Shown: positions 15,569 through 24,781 of the stretch, one piece after another
Layout of the letters: each line of letters opens with the position of its first letter
Position numbering within the stretch: the stretch's first letter is position 1
Assembly: GCA_046154695.1 (NCBI GenBank)
Contig: JBJXFI010000051.1
Location: forward strand, 1 to 25,965
Direction: 5' to 3'
Length of the DNA stretch: 25,965 nucleotides
Source of the DNA: DALYLB01 sp046154695
Lineage (GTDB): Bacteria > Acidobacteriota > Blastocatellia > RBC074
Notes under the pieces: generated by a model
Seen by the model: the letters and a program-made list of their open reading frames with translations, nothing else
Databases searched by the model: none
Told to the model about the DNA's origin: nothing
Program-made: the position numbers and the translations under genes

Positions 15569-16711
15569 ATGAAGATCATGAGATGGATGGTTTTGTTGGG
15601 GATCTCGCTGCTCTGCGCCGCGCCCGCGCGTGCGCAGGAGGGCGAAGCGAAATTGATTGACGAAGTGATTGCGCGCGTCAATGCGGGTGTGATCATGCGA
15701 TCGGCCTACGAAAGCGCCCTGAAGGACGTTCTCGAAGAGCTGAAGAAGCGCGGGCTGAGCGGGGAGGAGCTGGAGAAGCAGTTCTCCGAGTGGAAGGTCC
15801 GGGTGCTCGATGAGCTGATCAGCAATCAATTGCTCGCGCAGCGGGCCAAGGATCTCTCGATCAACGTGGATCCGGAGGTCAACCAGCAGATCCTGCGCTT
15901 GATGAAGGAGAACAACTGCGAATCGACCGAGTGTCTTTCGCAGAAGATGCGCGAGGCCGGCTTCGACATCGAGGATGTCCGCAAATCCCTGATCGAGAAG
16001 TTCTCGACCGAACGCGTGCTGGGGGCCGAGGTCTATGGTCGCGTCTATCGCAATCTGACCGAGAAGGAGAAGCGCGAGTTCTACGATAAGAACAAGGACG
16101 CCTATTCCGAGCCGGGCGAGATCACGCTCAGCAACATCTTCATCGCGCTGGGCAAGGATCCGAACCAGTCGCTGCTGCGCGCCAAAGAGGTGGTCGTGCA
16201 GGCGCGCGCGGGGGTGATGGATTTTCCGGCGCTGGCGCAGAAGTTCTCCGAGAACGAGCAATCGAAGAAGAACCCCTCGCTCGGCGAGTTCAAGATTCCC
16301 GATCTCGCTCCTGAGGTGAAGGCGGCCGTCGAGAATTTGCCGGCTGGCGCGGTGACCGATCCGGTCAAACTCGAGACCGGGTATGCAATCTTCCGCGTCG
16401 ACGCGAAGAAAGAGGCGAATCTGCTCCCCTTCGAGGACGAGCGCGTCCAGAACCACGTTGCGCAGATGCTGGTGCAGCAGCGCTCGGGCGAGCAGGTCGA
16501 TGAATACCTCAACAAGCTGCGAGGAGAGGCCTTTATCGAGCTCGATCCCCGCTACCAGTTCGAATCCTCGAAAGTGAAGTCGGCGCAAATCAAACATACC
16601 CCGTATTCGGAAGACAGCGGAAAGAAGAAGAAGAAGAAGGACAAGGACAAGGAGAAAGAGGCCGAGAAGAAGCCGGTGGAAAAGACCACCGCCAAGAACG
16701 ACAATCAATGA
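15569..16711 (+). CDS. SurA-like periplasmic chaperone with degenerate PPIase domain
   Basis: A 380-residue protein with a cleavable signal peptide (WMVLLGISLLCAAPARAQ, cleavage near residue 22). A SurA N-terminal chaperone domain follows (IDEVIARVNAGVIMRSAYESAL and helices to about 180), then a parvulin-like domain (about 185-285). In that domain the usual SHIL and GYH elements read SNIF and GYA, so both signature histidines are missing and it probably acts as a chaperone rather than an isomerase. The last 33 residues are a lysine-rich tail with six consecutive Lys. AGGAGA lies 8 nt before the ATG. It is a separate paralogue of the preceding lipoprotein gene; both probably serve outer-membrane protein biogenesis. 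Confidence 0.83.
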   Translation: MKIMRWMVLLGISLLCAAPARAQEGEAKLIDEVIARVNAGVIMRSAYESALKDVLEELKKRGLSGEELEKQFSEWKVRVLDELISNQLLAQRAKDLSINVDPEVNQQILRLMKENNCESTECLSQKMREAGFDIEDVRKSLIEKFSTERVLGAEVYGRVYRNLTEKEKREFYDKNKDAYSEPGEITLSNIFIALGKDPNQSLLRAKEVVVQARAGVMDFPALAQKFSENEQSKKNPSLGEFKIPDLAPEVKAAVENLPAGAVTDPVKLETGYAIFRVDAKKEANLLPFEDERVQNHVAQMLVQQRSGEQVDEYLNKLRGEAFIELDPRYQFESSKVKSAQIKHTPYSEDSGKKKKKKDKDKEKEAEKKPVEKTTAKNDNQ

Positions 16712-16722
16712 CCTCTCCCTGT

Positions 16723-16761
16723 CGCGCCGGCGCGTGATCGTGATGGGTCCGCGCTCCGCGG
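16723..16761. repeat. GC palindromes between the surA-like and yhaM-like genes
   Basis: CGCGCCGGCGCG (16723-16734) is a perfect 12-bp palindrome 12 bp after the surA-like stop. CCGCG-ctc-CGCGG (16749-16761) follows and runs into the GGGGGAG upstream of the next gene. These may fold in the mRNA; terminator function is doubtful without a T-tract. Confidence 0.4.
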
Positions 16762-16783
16762 GGGGAGATGCGGCTGGCGATTT

Positions 16784-17899
16784 ATGGAAAAAACCTTCAT
16801 CGGCGAGTTCGCGCCCAACCAGACCGTCAGCACCACGTTTCTCGTCAAGACCAAGGAACTGAGAAACAAGAAGACCGGCGGGCAGTTTCTATCGATTACG
16901 CTGTCGGACAAGACGGGCGACATCCAGGGGCAGTGGTGGGACAATTTCGAGGATTCGATCGACACGTTCGAGCGGGATGACATCGTCTTCGCCCGGGGGC
17001 AGATTTCGCTCTACCGCAACCATCTGCAGATCTCGATTCACCGCATCCGGCCATGCCAGCCGCACGAGATCAATCTCGATCATTATTTCCCGACGACGAA
17101 ATACGATGTCGAGGAGATGTTCGCCGAGTTGATGGGGATCATCCGGAATTTCCAAAATCCTTTTCTGCGACAGTTGCTGGAGAACATTTTCGCCGACGAG
17201 GCGACGTCCCGGAAATTCAAGCGGGCGCCCGCGGCCAAGACCATGCATCATCCCTATCTGGGAGGCCTGTTGGAGCACTCGCTTTCCCTGGTAAACCTGG
17301 CCGGAAAGGTGGGCGGCCATTATCAGGGTATTGACCTCGACCTGCTGCAGACGGGCGCGGTTCTGCACGATTTCGGCAAGATCGACGAGCTGACCTATGA
17401 GCGCGGATTTGGATACACGAACGACGGCCAGATGATCGGCCATCTCGTGATGGAGACGATGATGGTGGCCGATCACATGGCCCGGATTCCGGATTTTCCC
17501 GATGATCTGCGCCGCCATCTGCTGCACATGCTGCTGGCGCATCACGGGAAGCTCGAATACGGTTCGCCGAAACTGCCATCGACGCCCGAGGCGTTGATGC
17601 TGGCCTATCTGGATGATCTCGATTCGAAGGTCGAGGCCATGCAGCGGTTGATCGCCGAGCCGCAGCAGCACGGCGATTGGACGCGGATCTCGCCGATGTT
17701 CGAGCGCCCCATCTATCGCCGCCGCACGAATTCCCCGGCCGAAACCGAGGCGCCGCCCGCGCCCGCGCCCCAGGCCGCGAATGCCGCGCCCGCGGCCCAG
17801 GCCGCCGCCGTGCCGCAGCGCAAGCCGAATGCAAAGGCCGATGGCTTCAACAATCCCTTCGGGGGGCTGGCGGATCTGATGAAAGATGACGCGGGATGA
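16784..17899 (+). CDS. YhaM-like OB-fold/HD-domain 3'-5' exoribonuclease
   Basis: A 371-residue cytoplasmic protein. It has an N-terminal OB-fold (about 1-92, TTFLVKTKELRNKKTGGQF and FLSITLSDKTGDI), a linker, and an HD phosphohydrolase domain (about 155-290). Metal-binding residues visible are His165 in LLEHS, His195-Asp196 in VLHDFGKID, His219 in MIGHLVMET and HH in LLAHHGKLEYGS. This order matches YhaM/CBF1-type 3'-5' exoribonucleases, which degrade RNA from the 3' end. An Ala/Pro-rich tail of about 60 residues, absent from Bacillus YhaM as I recall it, ends the protein. GGGGGAG lies 16 nt upstream of the ATG, unusually far, so the exact start is somewhat uncertain. It follows the surA-like gene by 72 bp and may share its transcript. 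Confidence 0.85.
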   Translation: MEKTFIGEFAPNQTVSTTFLVKTKELRNKKTGGQFLSITLSDKTGDIQGQWWDNFEDSIDTFERDDIVFARGQISLYRNHLQISIHRIRPCQPHEINLDHYFPTTKYDVEEMFAELMGIIRNFQNPFLRQLLENIFADEATSRKFKRAPAAKTMHHPYLGGLLEHSLSLVNLAGKVGGHYQGIDLDLLQTGAVLHDFGKIDELTYERGFGYTNDGQMIGHLVMETMMVADHMARIPDFPDDLRRHLLHMLLAHHGKLEYGSPKLPSTPEALMLAYLDDLDSKVEAMQRLIAEPQQHGDWTRISPMFERPIYRRRTNSPAETEAPPAPAPQAANAAPAAQAAAVPQRKPNAKADGFNNPFGGLADLMKDDAG

Positions 17900-18008
17900 T
17901 CGCTCCGCTTGCTTGAATTCATCGCTTCGTGCAATCTATTGCCTCGATTCGCCGCGCTTCAAATTCAATCAAGATATTACGTGAAGATCAGGAGGCCGTA
18001 AGCTCGCC

Positions 18009-18635
18009 ATGATTTCAGGAATTCTTTTGGCCGCGGGAGAGTCGCGGCGGATGGCGCCCGCGTTCAAACCGCTGTTGAAATGGGGCAAACGCACGGTCAT
18101 CGCCGAGTGCGCGCAGCAGATGCGCAATTCGCAGCTGGCCGATATCATTGTCGTTCTGGGGCCGCGCGAAGAGGAGATCCGCACGCGGCTGGCGGGCGGC
18201 GGCGTTCAATATGCGATCAATGAAGACTACCGGAAAGGCATGCTCAGTTCGATCAAGACCGGGCTGTCGATGCTCGGACCGAACTCCGACGGCGCGCTGA
18301 TCCATCTCGTTGATCAGCCGATGGTCAAGACGAGCATCATGGACAAGTTGATCGAGGCTTTCGACAAGAGCGGGAAGGGGATCATCCTGCCCACCTGGCA
18401 GGGAAAGCATGGCCATCCGATCCTGATCGGCTCGAAGTATTTCGATGAGGTGATGCAGCTGAACGAAGAGGACCCGGAAGGGCTGCGGGCCTTCATCGCC
18501 GCGCATCGGGGCGATTGCCTGGAACTGCCGGTCAACACCTCCTCCGTTGTCGAAGACATCGATCATCTGGAAGATTACGAGCGCCTGAGCAAGCAGGTCG
18601 AGCCCCTTTACGAATATCACAAGTGGCAGCCGTGA
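18009..18635 (+). CDS. MobA/MocA-like nucleotidyltransferase
   Basis: A 208-residue single-domain protein of the NTP-transferase-3 family. The N-terminal ILLAAGESRRM is the nucleotide-binding signature, Lys20 and Lys24 follow in KPLLKWG, HLVDQPM holds the metal-binding aspartate, and KHGHPILIG is typical of MocA/MobA. Relatives attach CMP or GMP to molybdopterin or make other nucleotide-activated compounds. No molybdoenzyme or other molybdopterin gene is in the window, so the substrate is open. AGGAGG lies 13 nt before the ATG. The gene precedes a UbiD decarboxylase gene on the same strand, but the ubiD gene has its own promoter candidate and a hairpin lies between them. Confidence 0.8.
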   Translation: MISGILLAAGESRRMAPAFKPLLKWGKRTVIAECAQQMRNSQLADIIVVLGPREEEIRTRLAGGGVQYAINEDYRKGMLSSIKTGLSMLGPNSDGALIHLVDQPMVKTSIMDKLIEAFDKSGKGIILPTWQGKHGHPILIGSKYFDEVMQLNEEDPEGLRAFIAAHRGDCLELPVNTSSVVEDIDHLEDYERLSKQVEPLYEYHKWQP

Positions 18636-18694
18636 GAGAGCGCCTGTAATTGGAAGCGCCTCGTCAGCCCGCTATTGTGTCCCGAAGGAACCCC

Positions 18695-18716
18695 GGGCGG
18701 CCTTTCTCCGCCGCCC
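18695..18716. terminator. GGGCGGC/GCCGCCC hairpin after the mobA-like gene
   Basis: A 7-bp GC stem with an 8-nt loop lies 60 bp after the stop codon. No T-tract follows, so its role as a terminator is only possible. Confidence 0.3.
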
Positions 18717-18777
18717 CTGTCGAGCCTCTTGTCGATTGGGATTGTGTTCCCGCTCACCCGGCCGACCGAATCGCCGC

Positions 18778-18806
18778 TTGTCACCTCCGCCCGCGGTTGC
18801 TACCAT
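18778..18806 (+). promoter_or_regulatory. predicted sigma-70 promoter of the ubiD-family gene
   Basis: TTGTCA (18778-18783) and TACCAT (18801-18806) are 17 bp apart, matching consensus at five and four of six positions. Transcription from about 18813 would give a leader of about 39 nt, consistent with the ribosome binding site at 18841. Confidence 0.5.
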
Positions 18807-18851
18807 CGCTTCTACCTCATAAATCTCGATCATCGTACCCGGAGAGATTCA

Positions 18852-20306
<1,455 letters not shown>

Positions 20307-20335
20307 GCGGGATCGGCCGCGAATGGACCGGAAAC

Positions 20336-20368
20336 CGCCCCGAAGGAGATTCGTGCTCATTCGGGGCG
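20336..20368. terminator. hairpin between the convergent ubiD and oxidoreductase genes
   Basis: CGCCCCGAA (20336-20344) pairs perfectly with TTCGGGGCG (20360-20368) around a 15-nt loop. Its position between two converging stop codons fits a bidirectional terminator, although no T-tract follows on either strand. Confidence 0.55.
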
Positions 20369-20382
20369 CAACATTCTCTCGC

Positions 20383-21351
20383 CTATGGCAGCAGCACGAC
20401 CTTGCCGGTGGTCTTTCGGGCTTCCAATTGACGATGCGCCTCGGCGGCCTCGGCGAGCGGGAAGGTTCGCTCGATCCGCAGGTGAAGCTCCCCCGACAGG
20501 ATCCATTTGAACAGGTCGCCGGCGCGCCAGAGCAGCTCCTCGCGGGTGGCGGCATAATGGGCCAGACTGGGCCGCGTGAGGAAGAGAGATCCCTTTTGCG
20601 CCAGAATCGCCGGGTCGATCGGATCGACGGGGCCGGAGGATTGCCCGAAAAGCGCCAGCATGCCGCGGGGCGCCAGGCAGTTCATGCTCTTCAAAAAGGT
20701 GTCGCGCCCGACTGAATCGTAAACGACCTGCACGCCGCGTCCTTCCGTCAGACGGCGCGTCTCGGCCTCGAAATCCGTTTTGGTGTACAGGATCACCTCT
20801 TCAGCGCCGGCCGCTTTCGCGAGATCGGCTTTGGCGGGCGTCGAGACCGTCCCGATCGTTCGCGCGCCGAAGCGTCTGGCCATCTGTAGAATCAGCAATC
20901 CCACCCCGCCCGCCGCCGCATGCACGAGCGCGGTCTCGCCGGGCTTGAGCGGATGGACCGAAGAGACCAGATAATGCGCGGTCATTCCCTGCAGCATGGC
21001 GGCCGCGCCTTGCTGCGCCGACACGTCGTCGGGCATCTTGACGAGCTTCCAGGCCGGGACCGCCGCGTATTCGGCGTCGGCGCCCGGATGCATGGCGTAA
21101 GCGACCCGGTCGCCGACCGCGACCTCGGTGACCTCCGGGCCGACGGACTCGACCGTTCCGGCGGCCTCCATTCCGGGAATGAAGGGCCGCGGCAACGGGT
21201 AGAGCCCCGTCCGGTGGTAGACGTCGATGTAATTGAGCCCGATGGCCTCGATTTTGACGAGGGCCTCGCCCGCTTTCGGCGCCGGGGTTTCGGTCTCGCC
21301 GTAGACGAGGGACTCGGGCCCTCCGCAGTTTTCAACCAGGATCGCTTTCAT
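20383..21351 (-). CDS. NADPH:quinone oxidoreductase, zinc-independent MDR family
   Basis: A 322-residue protein, the usual length for QOR. The N-terminal GroES-like domain contains VKIEAIGLNYIDVYHRTGLYPLP and FIPGMEAAGTVESVGPEVTEVAVGDRV. A Rossmann nucleotide-binding domain with HAAAGGVGLLILQMARRFGARTIGT follows, and YDSVGRDTFLKSMNCLAPRGMLALFGQSSG completes the pattern. The cysteines that bind zinc in alcohol dehydrogenases are absent, as expected for QOR (crotonase/quinone type). Family members reduce quinones or enones with NADPH in the cytoplasm. The start is weakly supported, by an A/G-rich AAAGAAAAG upstream of the ATG; the open frame runs further but through the permease gene. It is 65 bp downstream of the ABC permease on the same strand. 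Confidence 0.9.
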   Translation of the reverse strand: MKAILVENCGGPESLVYGETETPAPKAGEALVKIEAIGLNYIDVYHRTGLYPLPRPFIPGMEAAGTVESVGPEVTEVAVGDRVAYAMHPGADAEYAAVPAWKLVKMPDDVSAQQGAAAMLQGMTAHYLVSSVHPLKPGETALVHAAAGGVGLLILQMARRFGARTIGTVSTPAKADLAKAAGAEEVILYTKTDFEAETRRLTEGRGVQVVYDSVGRDTFLKSMNCLAPRGMLALFGQSSGPVDPIDPAILAQKGSLFLTRPSLAHYAATREELLWRAGDLFKWILSGELHLRIERTFPLAEAAEAHRQLEARKTTGKVVLLP

Positions 21352-21416
21352 AGGCTTTTCTTTGATGATTGATTGAGATTGATTGATCCGCGCGAGGATT
21401 CTACTCGAAGAGTGCC

Positions 21417-22244
21417 CTAGAGTACATCGGCGAAGGCCTTCTTCGTTCTCTCGAACCACCAATAGCCGAACAGAAAGCAGGCCAGGGCGAAGCAGGTCGT
21501 GATGGCGAGCCCGCGCCAGTCGGGCATGCTTCCTTCCAGCGTGATGCGTCGATAGCTTCGGATCAGGGGCGCGAGCGGATTGAGATCGACCAGCCAGCGA
21601 TAGTGTTCCGGGATGATCGATTCCGGATAGAGGATGGGCGTCAGATACATCCAGGTCGAGAAGAGAAGCTGATTGAATTGCGGCATGTCCCGGATAAAGA
21701 CGCCCAGGCTCGCCATCAGCCAGCCGAGGCCCAGCGTGGCGAGCAACTGCGGAATCAACAGCACCGGGAGCAGAACGATCGTCGGCGGGATCGAATGCGT
21801 GAGAATCAGCGTCGCCGCCAGCAGCGCGACGGTTCCCAGCAACTGCTGGACGACGGCGGCCAGCGCGATGTTCACGGGCAGCGCCTCGACCGGAAAGACC
21901 ACGCGCTTGACCAGATTGACATTCTCGATCATGGCGTTGGTCGCGCGCTGCACGCCCTCGCTGAACGCGATCCAGGGAAGCATTCCGCAGAATAGATGAA
22001 CCGCAAAATGAAGGTGGCCGCCTTCCTTGCCGAACCGGGCGCCAAAAATGCCCGAAAAGATCACCGTGAAGATGACGATCATGACGGCCGGCGTGATGAT
22101 CGTCCACGCCAGCCCCATGAACGAGCCCTTGTACCGGCTGGATAGATCGCGCCGAACCATCGAGCGGATCAGGCCCCGGTGCTCGCCGAGAAGCGCGAAT
22201 GCCGGCCGCCAGAGCGGAATCTTTTCACTCGATCGATAGTTCAT
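21417..22244 (-). CDS. ABC-2 type polysaccharide/lipopolysaccharide export permease (Wzm-like)
   Basis: A 275-residue inner-membrane protein with about six hydrophobic segments. The family pattern is clear: LIRSMVRRDLSSRYKGSFMGLAWTIITPAVMIVIFTVIFSGIFG at the N-terminus, a NVNLVKRVVFPVEALP coupling region, and QLLFSTWMYLTPILYPESIIPEHYRWLVDLNPLAPLI in the second half. Wzm/TagG-type permeases move O-antigen or other undecaprenyl-linked glycans across the inner membrane with a separate Wzt/TagH ATPase. No such ATPase is encoded in this window. Its ATG overlaps the stop of the upstream glycosyltransferase (ATGA at 22241-22244), so the two are translationally coupled. Confidence 0.88.
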   Translation of the reverse strand: MNYRSSEKIPLWRPAFALLGEHRGLIRSMVRRDLSSRYKGSFMGLAWTIITPAVMIVIFTVIFSGIFGARFGKEGGHLHFAVHLFCGMLPWIAFSEGVQRATNAMIENVNLVKRVVFPVEALPVNIALAAVVQQLLGTVALLAATLILTHSIPPTIVLLPVLLIPQLLATLGLGWLMASLGVFIRDMPQFNQLLFSTWMYLTPILYPESIIPEHYRWLVDLNPLAPLIRSYRRITLEGSMPDWRGLAITTCFALACFLFGYWWFERTKKAFADVL

Positions 22245-23479
22245 CCCAGGGTCTTCGAGGCGCTTCGGACGCGTTTCGGCGCTTCATCCTCGCTGAACGC
22301 GGTCAACTGAAGGGTCAGCGTTTCGAGGCTCTCCACGCTTCCCGGGCGGTCCCGATCGGCCACCGGCAGCATCTCCGGCGCCGGCGCCTCGATCCCCGCC
22401 AGTCTCGCCAGCAACTCCTCATATTTATCGGTGATCTGCTCCCAGTTGTAATATTGAATGACCCGCGCCATCGCCCGGCGGCGATACTCCCCGATCTTCG
22501 AGGGCGAATCGATCACGCCTTGAAGCTGCGACGTCAGATCCTCGACCGAGTCATAAACGATTCCCGCGTCCCCGATCACTTCGATGTTCTCCGGCGTGTT
22601 GAGCGTCAGCGCGCAGTTCCCGGCTCCCATCGCCTCGATCAGGGCCGGATGCGTCCCGCCAACCTCCGTCGCATGCACGTAACAATAGGCGTTCTGCTGG
22701 AGCGCCCGGTAATCCTCGCCAAAGACGAATCCCAGGAACTTCACCCGCGGGTCCCGCGTGCTCTTCAATTTTGCGATATATTCCTCCGCATACGGCGCGC
22801 CGCCCACAATAACCAGCGGCAGTTCGCTCGCGACCTTTTTGTATGCCTCGATCACCAGATGGGCGTTGTTCTCCGGCTCCAGCCGGCTCACATAGAGCAC
22901 ATATTTATTCGGCGCCAGCCCGAACCGCGCCAGCTTCTCGGGATCGGCCCGCCGCGCCACCTCCGCGCCATAGGCGATCATCTCGGACTCCTTTTTGTAG
23001 CGCGAGGCATAGTAGTCCTGGATCACCTGCGCATCCGTCACGATCGCCGTCGGCAGGAAGGTTGAGAGCCATTCCGAAAGCAGATAGTAGCTTTGTCCCA
23101 CCCAGTTCCACTTCTTTCGCTTGCGCTCCAACCCGTCCACATTCACCAGCGTCGGCGTCCCAAACAGCCGAGGAATAAAGGCAAAAAGGCTGTTGGCCGC
23201 GTTGCAGATCAGAATGATGTCGTAACTCCGCATCGTGGCGCGCAGGACCGATAGAAACGTGTGAACCACCGTGTCGAAATATTTGTGGCGAATGGTGGGG
23301 AGGATGACCAGTTCAACGCCATTATAGGATTTGCTGCTCGTTATCGAATAGTGCTTGCGTCCGTATACCGTGACCTGATGCCCTCGCGCGCATAATCTTG
23401 TCCCAAGTTGTTCTGCAAATGTCTCGAATCCTCCATAATTCGCTGGAATCCCTCGCGTCCCCAAAATCGCTATCTTCAT
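22241..23479 (-). CDS. GT4-type glycosyltransferase (DUF1972 N-terminal domain)
   Basis: A 412-residue GT-B-fold enzyme. The N-terminus KIAILGTRGIPANYGGFETFAEQLG is the DUF1972 signature seen in rhamnosyltransferase-like proteins. The C-terminal donor-binding half shows YVLYVSRLEPENNAHLVIEAY and HATEVGGTHPALIEAMGAGNCAL (a GT4 E-x7-E-like region). It likely adds a sugar to a growing surface polysaccharide on the inner membrane. Roughly 50 residues after the conserved domain are acidic/basic and not recognised. The start codon lacks a clear Shine-Dalgarno. It is coupled to the Wzm-like gene, supporting a role in cell-surface glycan assembly and export; donor and acceptor are unknown. Confidence 0.88.
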   Translation of the reverse strand: MKIAILGTRGIPANYGGFETFAEQLGTRLCARGHQVTVYGRKHYSITSSKSYNGVELVILPTIRHKYFDTVVHTFLSVLRATMRSYDIILICNAANSLFAFIPRLFGTPTLVNVDGLERKRKKWNWVGQSYYLLSEWLSTFLPTAIVTDAQVIQDYYASRYKKESEMIAYGAEVARRADPEKLARFGLAPNKYVLYVSRLEPENNAHLVIEAYKKVASELPLVIVGGAPYAEEYIAKLKSTRDPRVKFLGFVFGEDYRALQQNAYCYVHATEVGGTHPALIEAMGAGNCALTLNTPENIEVIGDAGIVYDSVEDLTSQLQGVIDSPSKIGEYRRRAMARVIQYYNWEQITDKYEELLARLAGIEAPAPEMLPVADRDRPGSVESLETLTLQLTAFSEDEAPKRVRSASKTLG

Positions 23480-23666
23480 AAATTGATTATTTACTCTTTC
23501 ATCGTGATGGAATTTGTCGTGGGGGGGTCAGATGTGCTCCATTCCAAGGTCTGAACCGTTGCGTCGAGAAAAGCTGAAACGCAATCGCTCTGCGCGGCGT
23601 CAAAGTATACCGTTGCCGGGAGGAATTGGCCATCTGGAATTTAATCTCCCGGAGTTTTTCCCCTAC

Positions 23667-23695
23667 GTGACAAATCCGGTCGGATGGTCTAGCAT
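23667..23695 (+). promoter_or_regulatory. predicted promoter of the first NlpC/P60 gene
   Basis: GTGACA (23667-23672) and TAGCAT (23690-23695) are 17 bp apart, with TTTTTC just upstream. The sequence TTTTGGTCCCCT begins at 23704, 37 bp from the -35 box. The same arrangement precedes the paralogue at 24633. Confidence 0.5.
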
Positions 23696-23765
23696 ATCTT
23701 CAGTTTTGGTCCCCTCAGCAAAGCAAAACGAACAGCAAGGGATTAGCGAAGGAGAATATCTTTCT

Positions 23766-24452
23766 ATGAAAAAGGCTTTTCGGCTTGTGCTTTGCTTGTC
23801 TCTGGTTGCGGGAATCGACATTTTAAGCGGGCTGCGCGTGGAGGCGCAAACGAACGCCATCACGAACGCGGCCCAGTTGATTCGAACCGCCAGCCAGAGA
23901 GTTGCAAAGCTGCCCCAGTTGCCCCGACTGCCGGAACTGCCCAAACTGAAGTCGATGGTTTCGGGTGATTTTTCCGCCCTGGCGCGGCCCATGTTCGGGT
24001 ACGATTTGATTCCGTCTCCCTTCGCCTTTACGGCGGATACGGCGACCCTTCTCGATGGCGCGATCATGCGGCGCCTCGGCATGCGGTACTATTTCTCCGG
24101 CGCGGATGACCGCCGTGGATACGATTGCTCCGGGTTTGTCTGGCGCGTCTTTCGCGATGCCGGCGCCGATTTCGATCGCGTCGCGGCTCGCACCCTCTGG
24201 CGCCAATTGCCGGAAGCCCGGGGAGAAGAGACCCGGATTTTCGGCACCCTCGTCTTTTTCAATGGCCTCAAGCATATCGGCATCGTCCGCGATGCCGCCT
24301 CGTTCTATCACGCCTCGCGCTCCCAGGGCATCACGCTCTCACAATATGCGGGCTACTGGGAAAAGCGCGTCACCGGGTTCCGCCGCGCGCCCGTGGAGGT
24401 CGTTCCGCTTCCCCCCGATCTCTCCAGCGACGCCGAATCACCCAATTATTGA
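23766..24452 (+). CDS. secreted NlpC/P60 cysteine peptidase, first of a tandem pair
   Basis: A 228-residue precursor with an N-terminal signal sequence (KKAFRLVLCLSLVAG, processing near residue 27, VEAQ). A Pro/Leu-rich linker (LPQLPRLPELPKL, about 49-61) precedes an NlpC/P60 domain at about 95-215. The catalytic cysteine is Cys121 in GYDCSGFVWRVF, the histidine is His170 in LKHIGIV, and His182 in FYHASRS fits the third polar residue. NlpC/P60 enzymes cut D-Glu/meso-diaminopimelate bonds in peptidoglycan stem peptides. AAGGAG lies 11 nt before the ATG at 23766; a longer upstream frame overlaps the promoter and was rejected. A paralogue follows after 329 bp. Confidence 0.87.
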   Translation: MKKAFRLVLCLSLVAGIDILSGLRVEAQTNAITNAAQLIRTASQRVAKLPQLPRLPELPKLKSMVSGDFSALARPMFGYDLIPSPFAFTADTATLLDGAIMRRLGMRYYFSGADDRRGYDCSGFVWRVFRDAGADFDRVAARTLWRQLPEARGEETRIFGTLVFFNGLKHIGIVRDAASFYHASRSQGITLSQYAGYWEKRVTGFRRAPVEVVPLPPDLSSDAESPNY

Positions 24453-24457
24453 TCCGC

Positions 24458-24497
24458 CATACGCCGTGCCGCATGCATTTTCGCAGCACGGCGTATG
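24458..24497 (+). terminator. hairpin terminator candidate after the first NlpC/P60 gene
   Basis: CATACGCCGTGC (24458-24469) pairs perfectly with GCACGGCGTATG (24486-24497), a 12-bp stem with a 16-nt loop, beginning 6 bp after the stop codon. Only a weak pyrimidine run follows. Confidence 0.55.
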
Positions 24498-24632
24498 CCA
24501 TTCTTGTCAGCCTCTTCCTACCTCGCCTTGGCCCCGTCCGACAAGTTCCTACAATTCTTTAATTAGCTGACCGGATGTGACTTAACTCTTCCGCCCGAGA
24601 TTAGGAAGATTTGGGGATCTTGATTTTTTCAA

Positions 24633-24661
24633 GTGACAATTAGAAATATCCTCGCTAAGAT
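24633..24661 (+). promoter_or_regulatory. predicted promoter of the second NlpC/P60 gene
   Basis: GTGACA (24633-24638) and TAAGAT (24656-24661) are 17 bp apart. A TTTTTTC tract precedes it, and TTTTGGCCCCT begins at 24670, again 37 bp after the -35 box. The layout matches the promoter of the first paralogue at 23667. Confidence 0.5.
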
Positions 24662-24781
24662 ACGCCCGTTTTTGGCCCCTAGTTGTTCTGCCCCGCCCGA
24701 TACCCCCCGTCTACCACCCCCTACTATTCTTTCCAGCTGACCCCTTTTCGATCGCAGTTTATTACAAAGGAGAATGGATAT

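Larger units (their letters stand above)
24453..24781. other. intergenic region between the NlpC/P60 paralogues
   Basis: It holds a terminator-like hairpin (24458-24497) and two promoter candidates: TTGGCC-N16-TACAAT (24528-24555) and GTGACA-N17-TAAGAT (24633-24661). A pyrimidine-rich stretch at about 24675-24745 follows, then the ribosome binding site at 24767-24772. No gene is visible. Confidence 0.5.

Noticed and set aside
18675..18851. N-terminal extension of the UbiD protein
   Set aside because: Sequence does not fit the family, overlaps a promoter, and a good ribosome binding site precedes the internal ATG at 18852.
23514..23765. N-terminal extension of the first NlpC/P60 protein
   Set aside because: It would place the signal peptide 84 residues inside the protein and overlaps the promoter.
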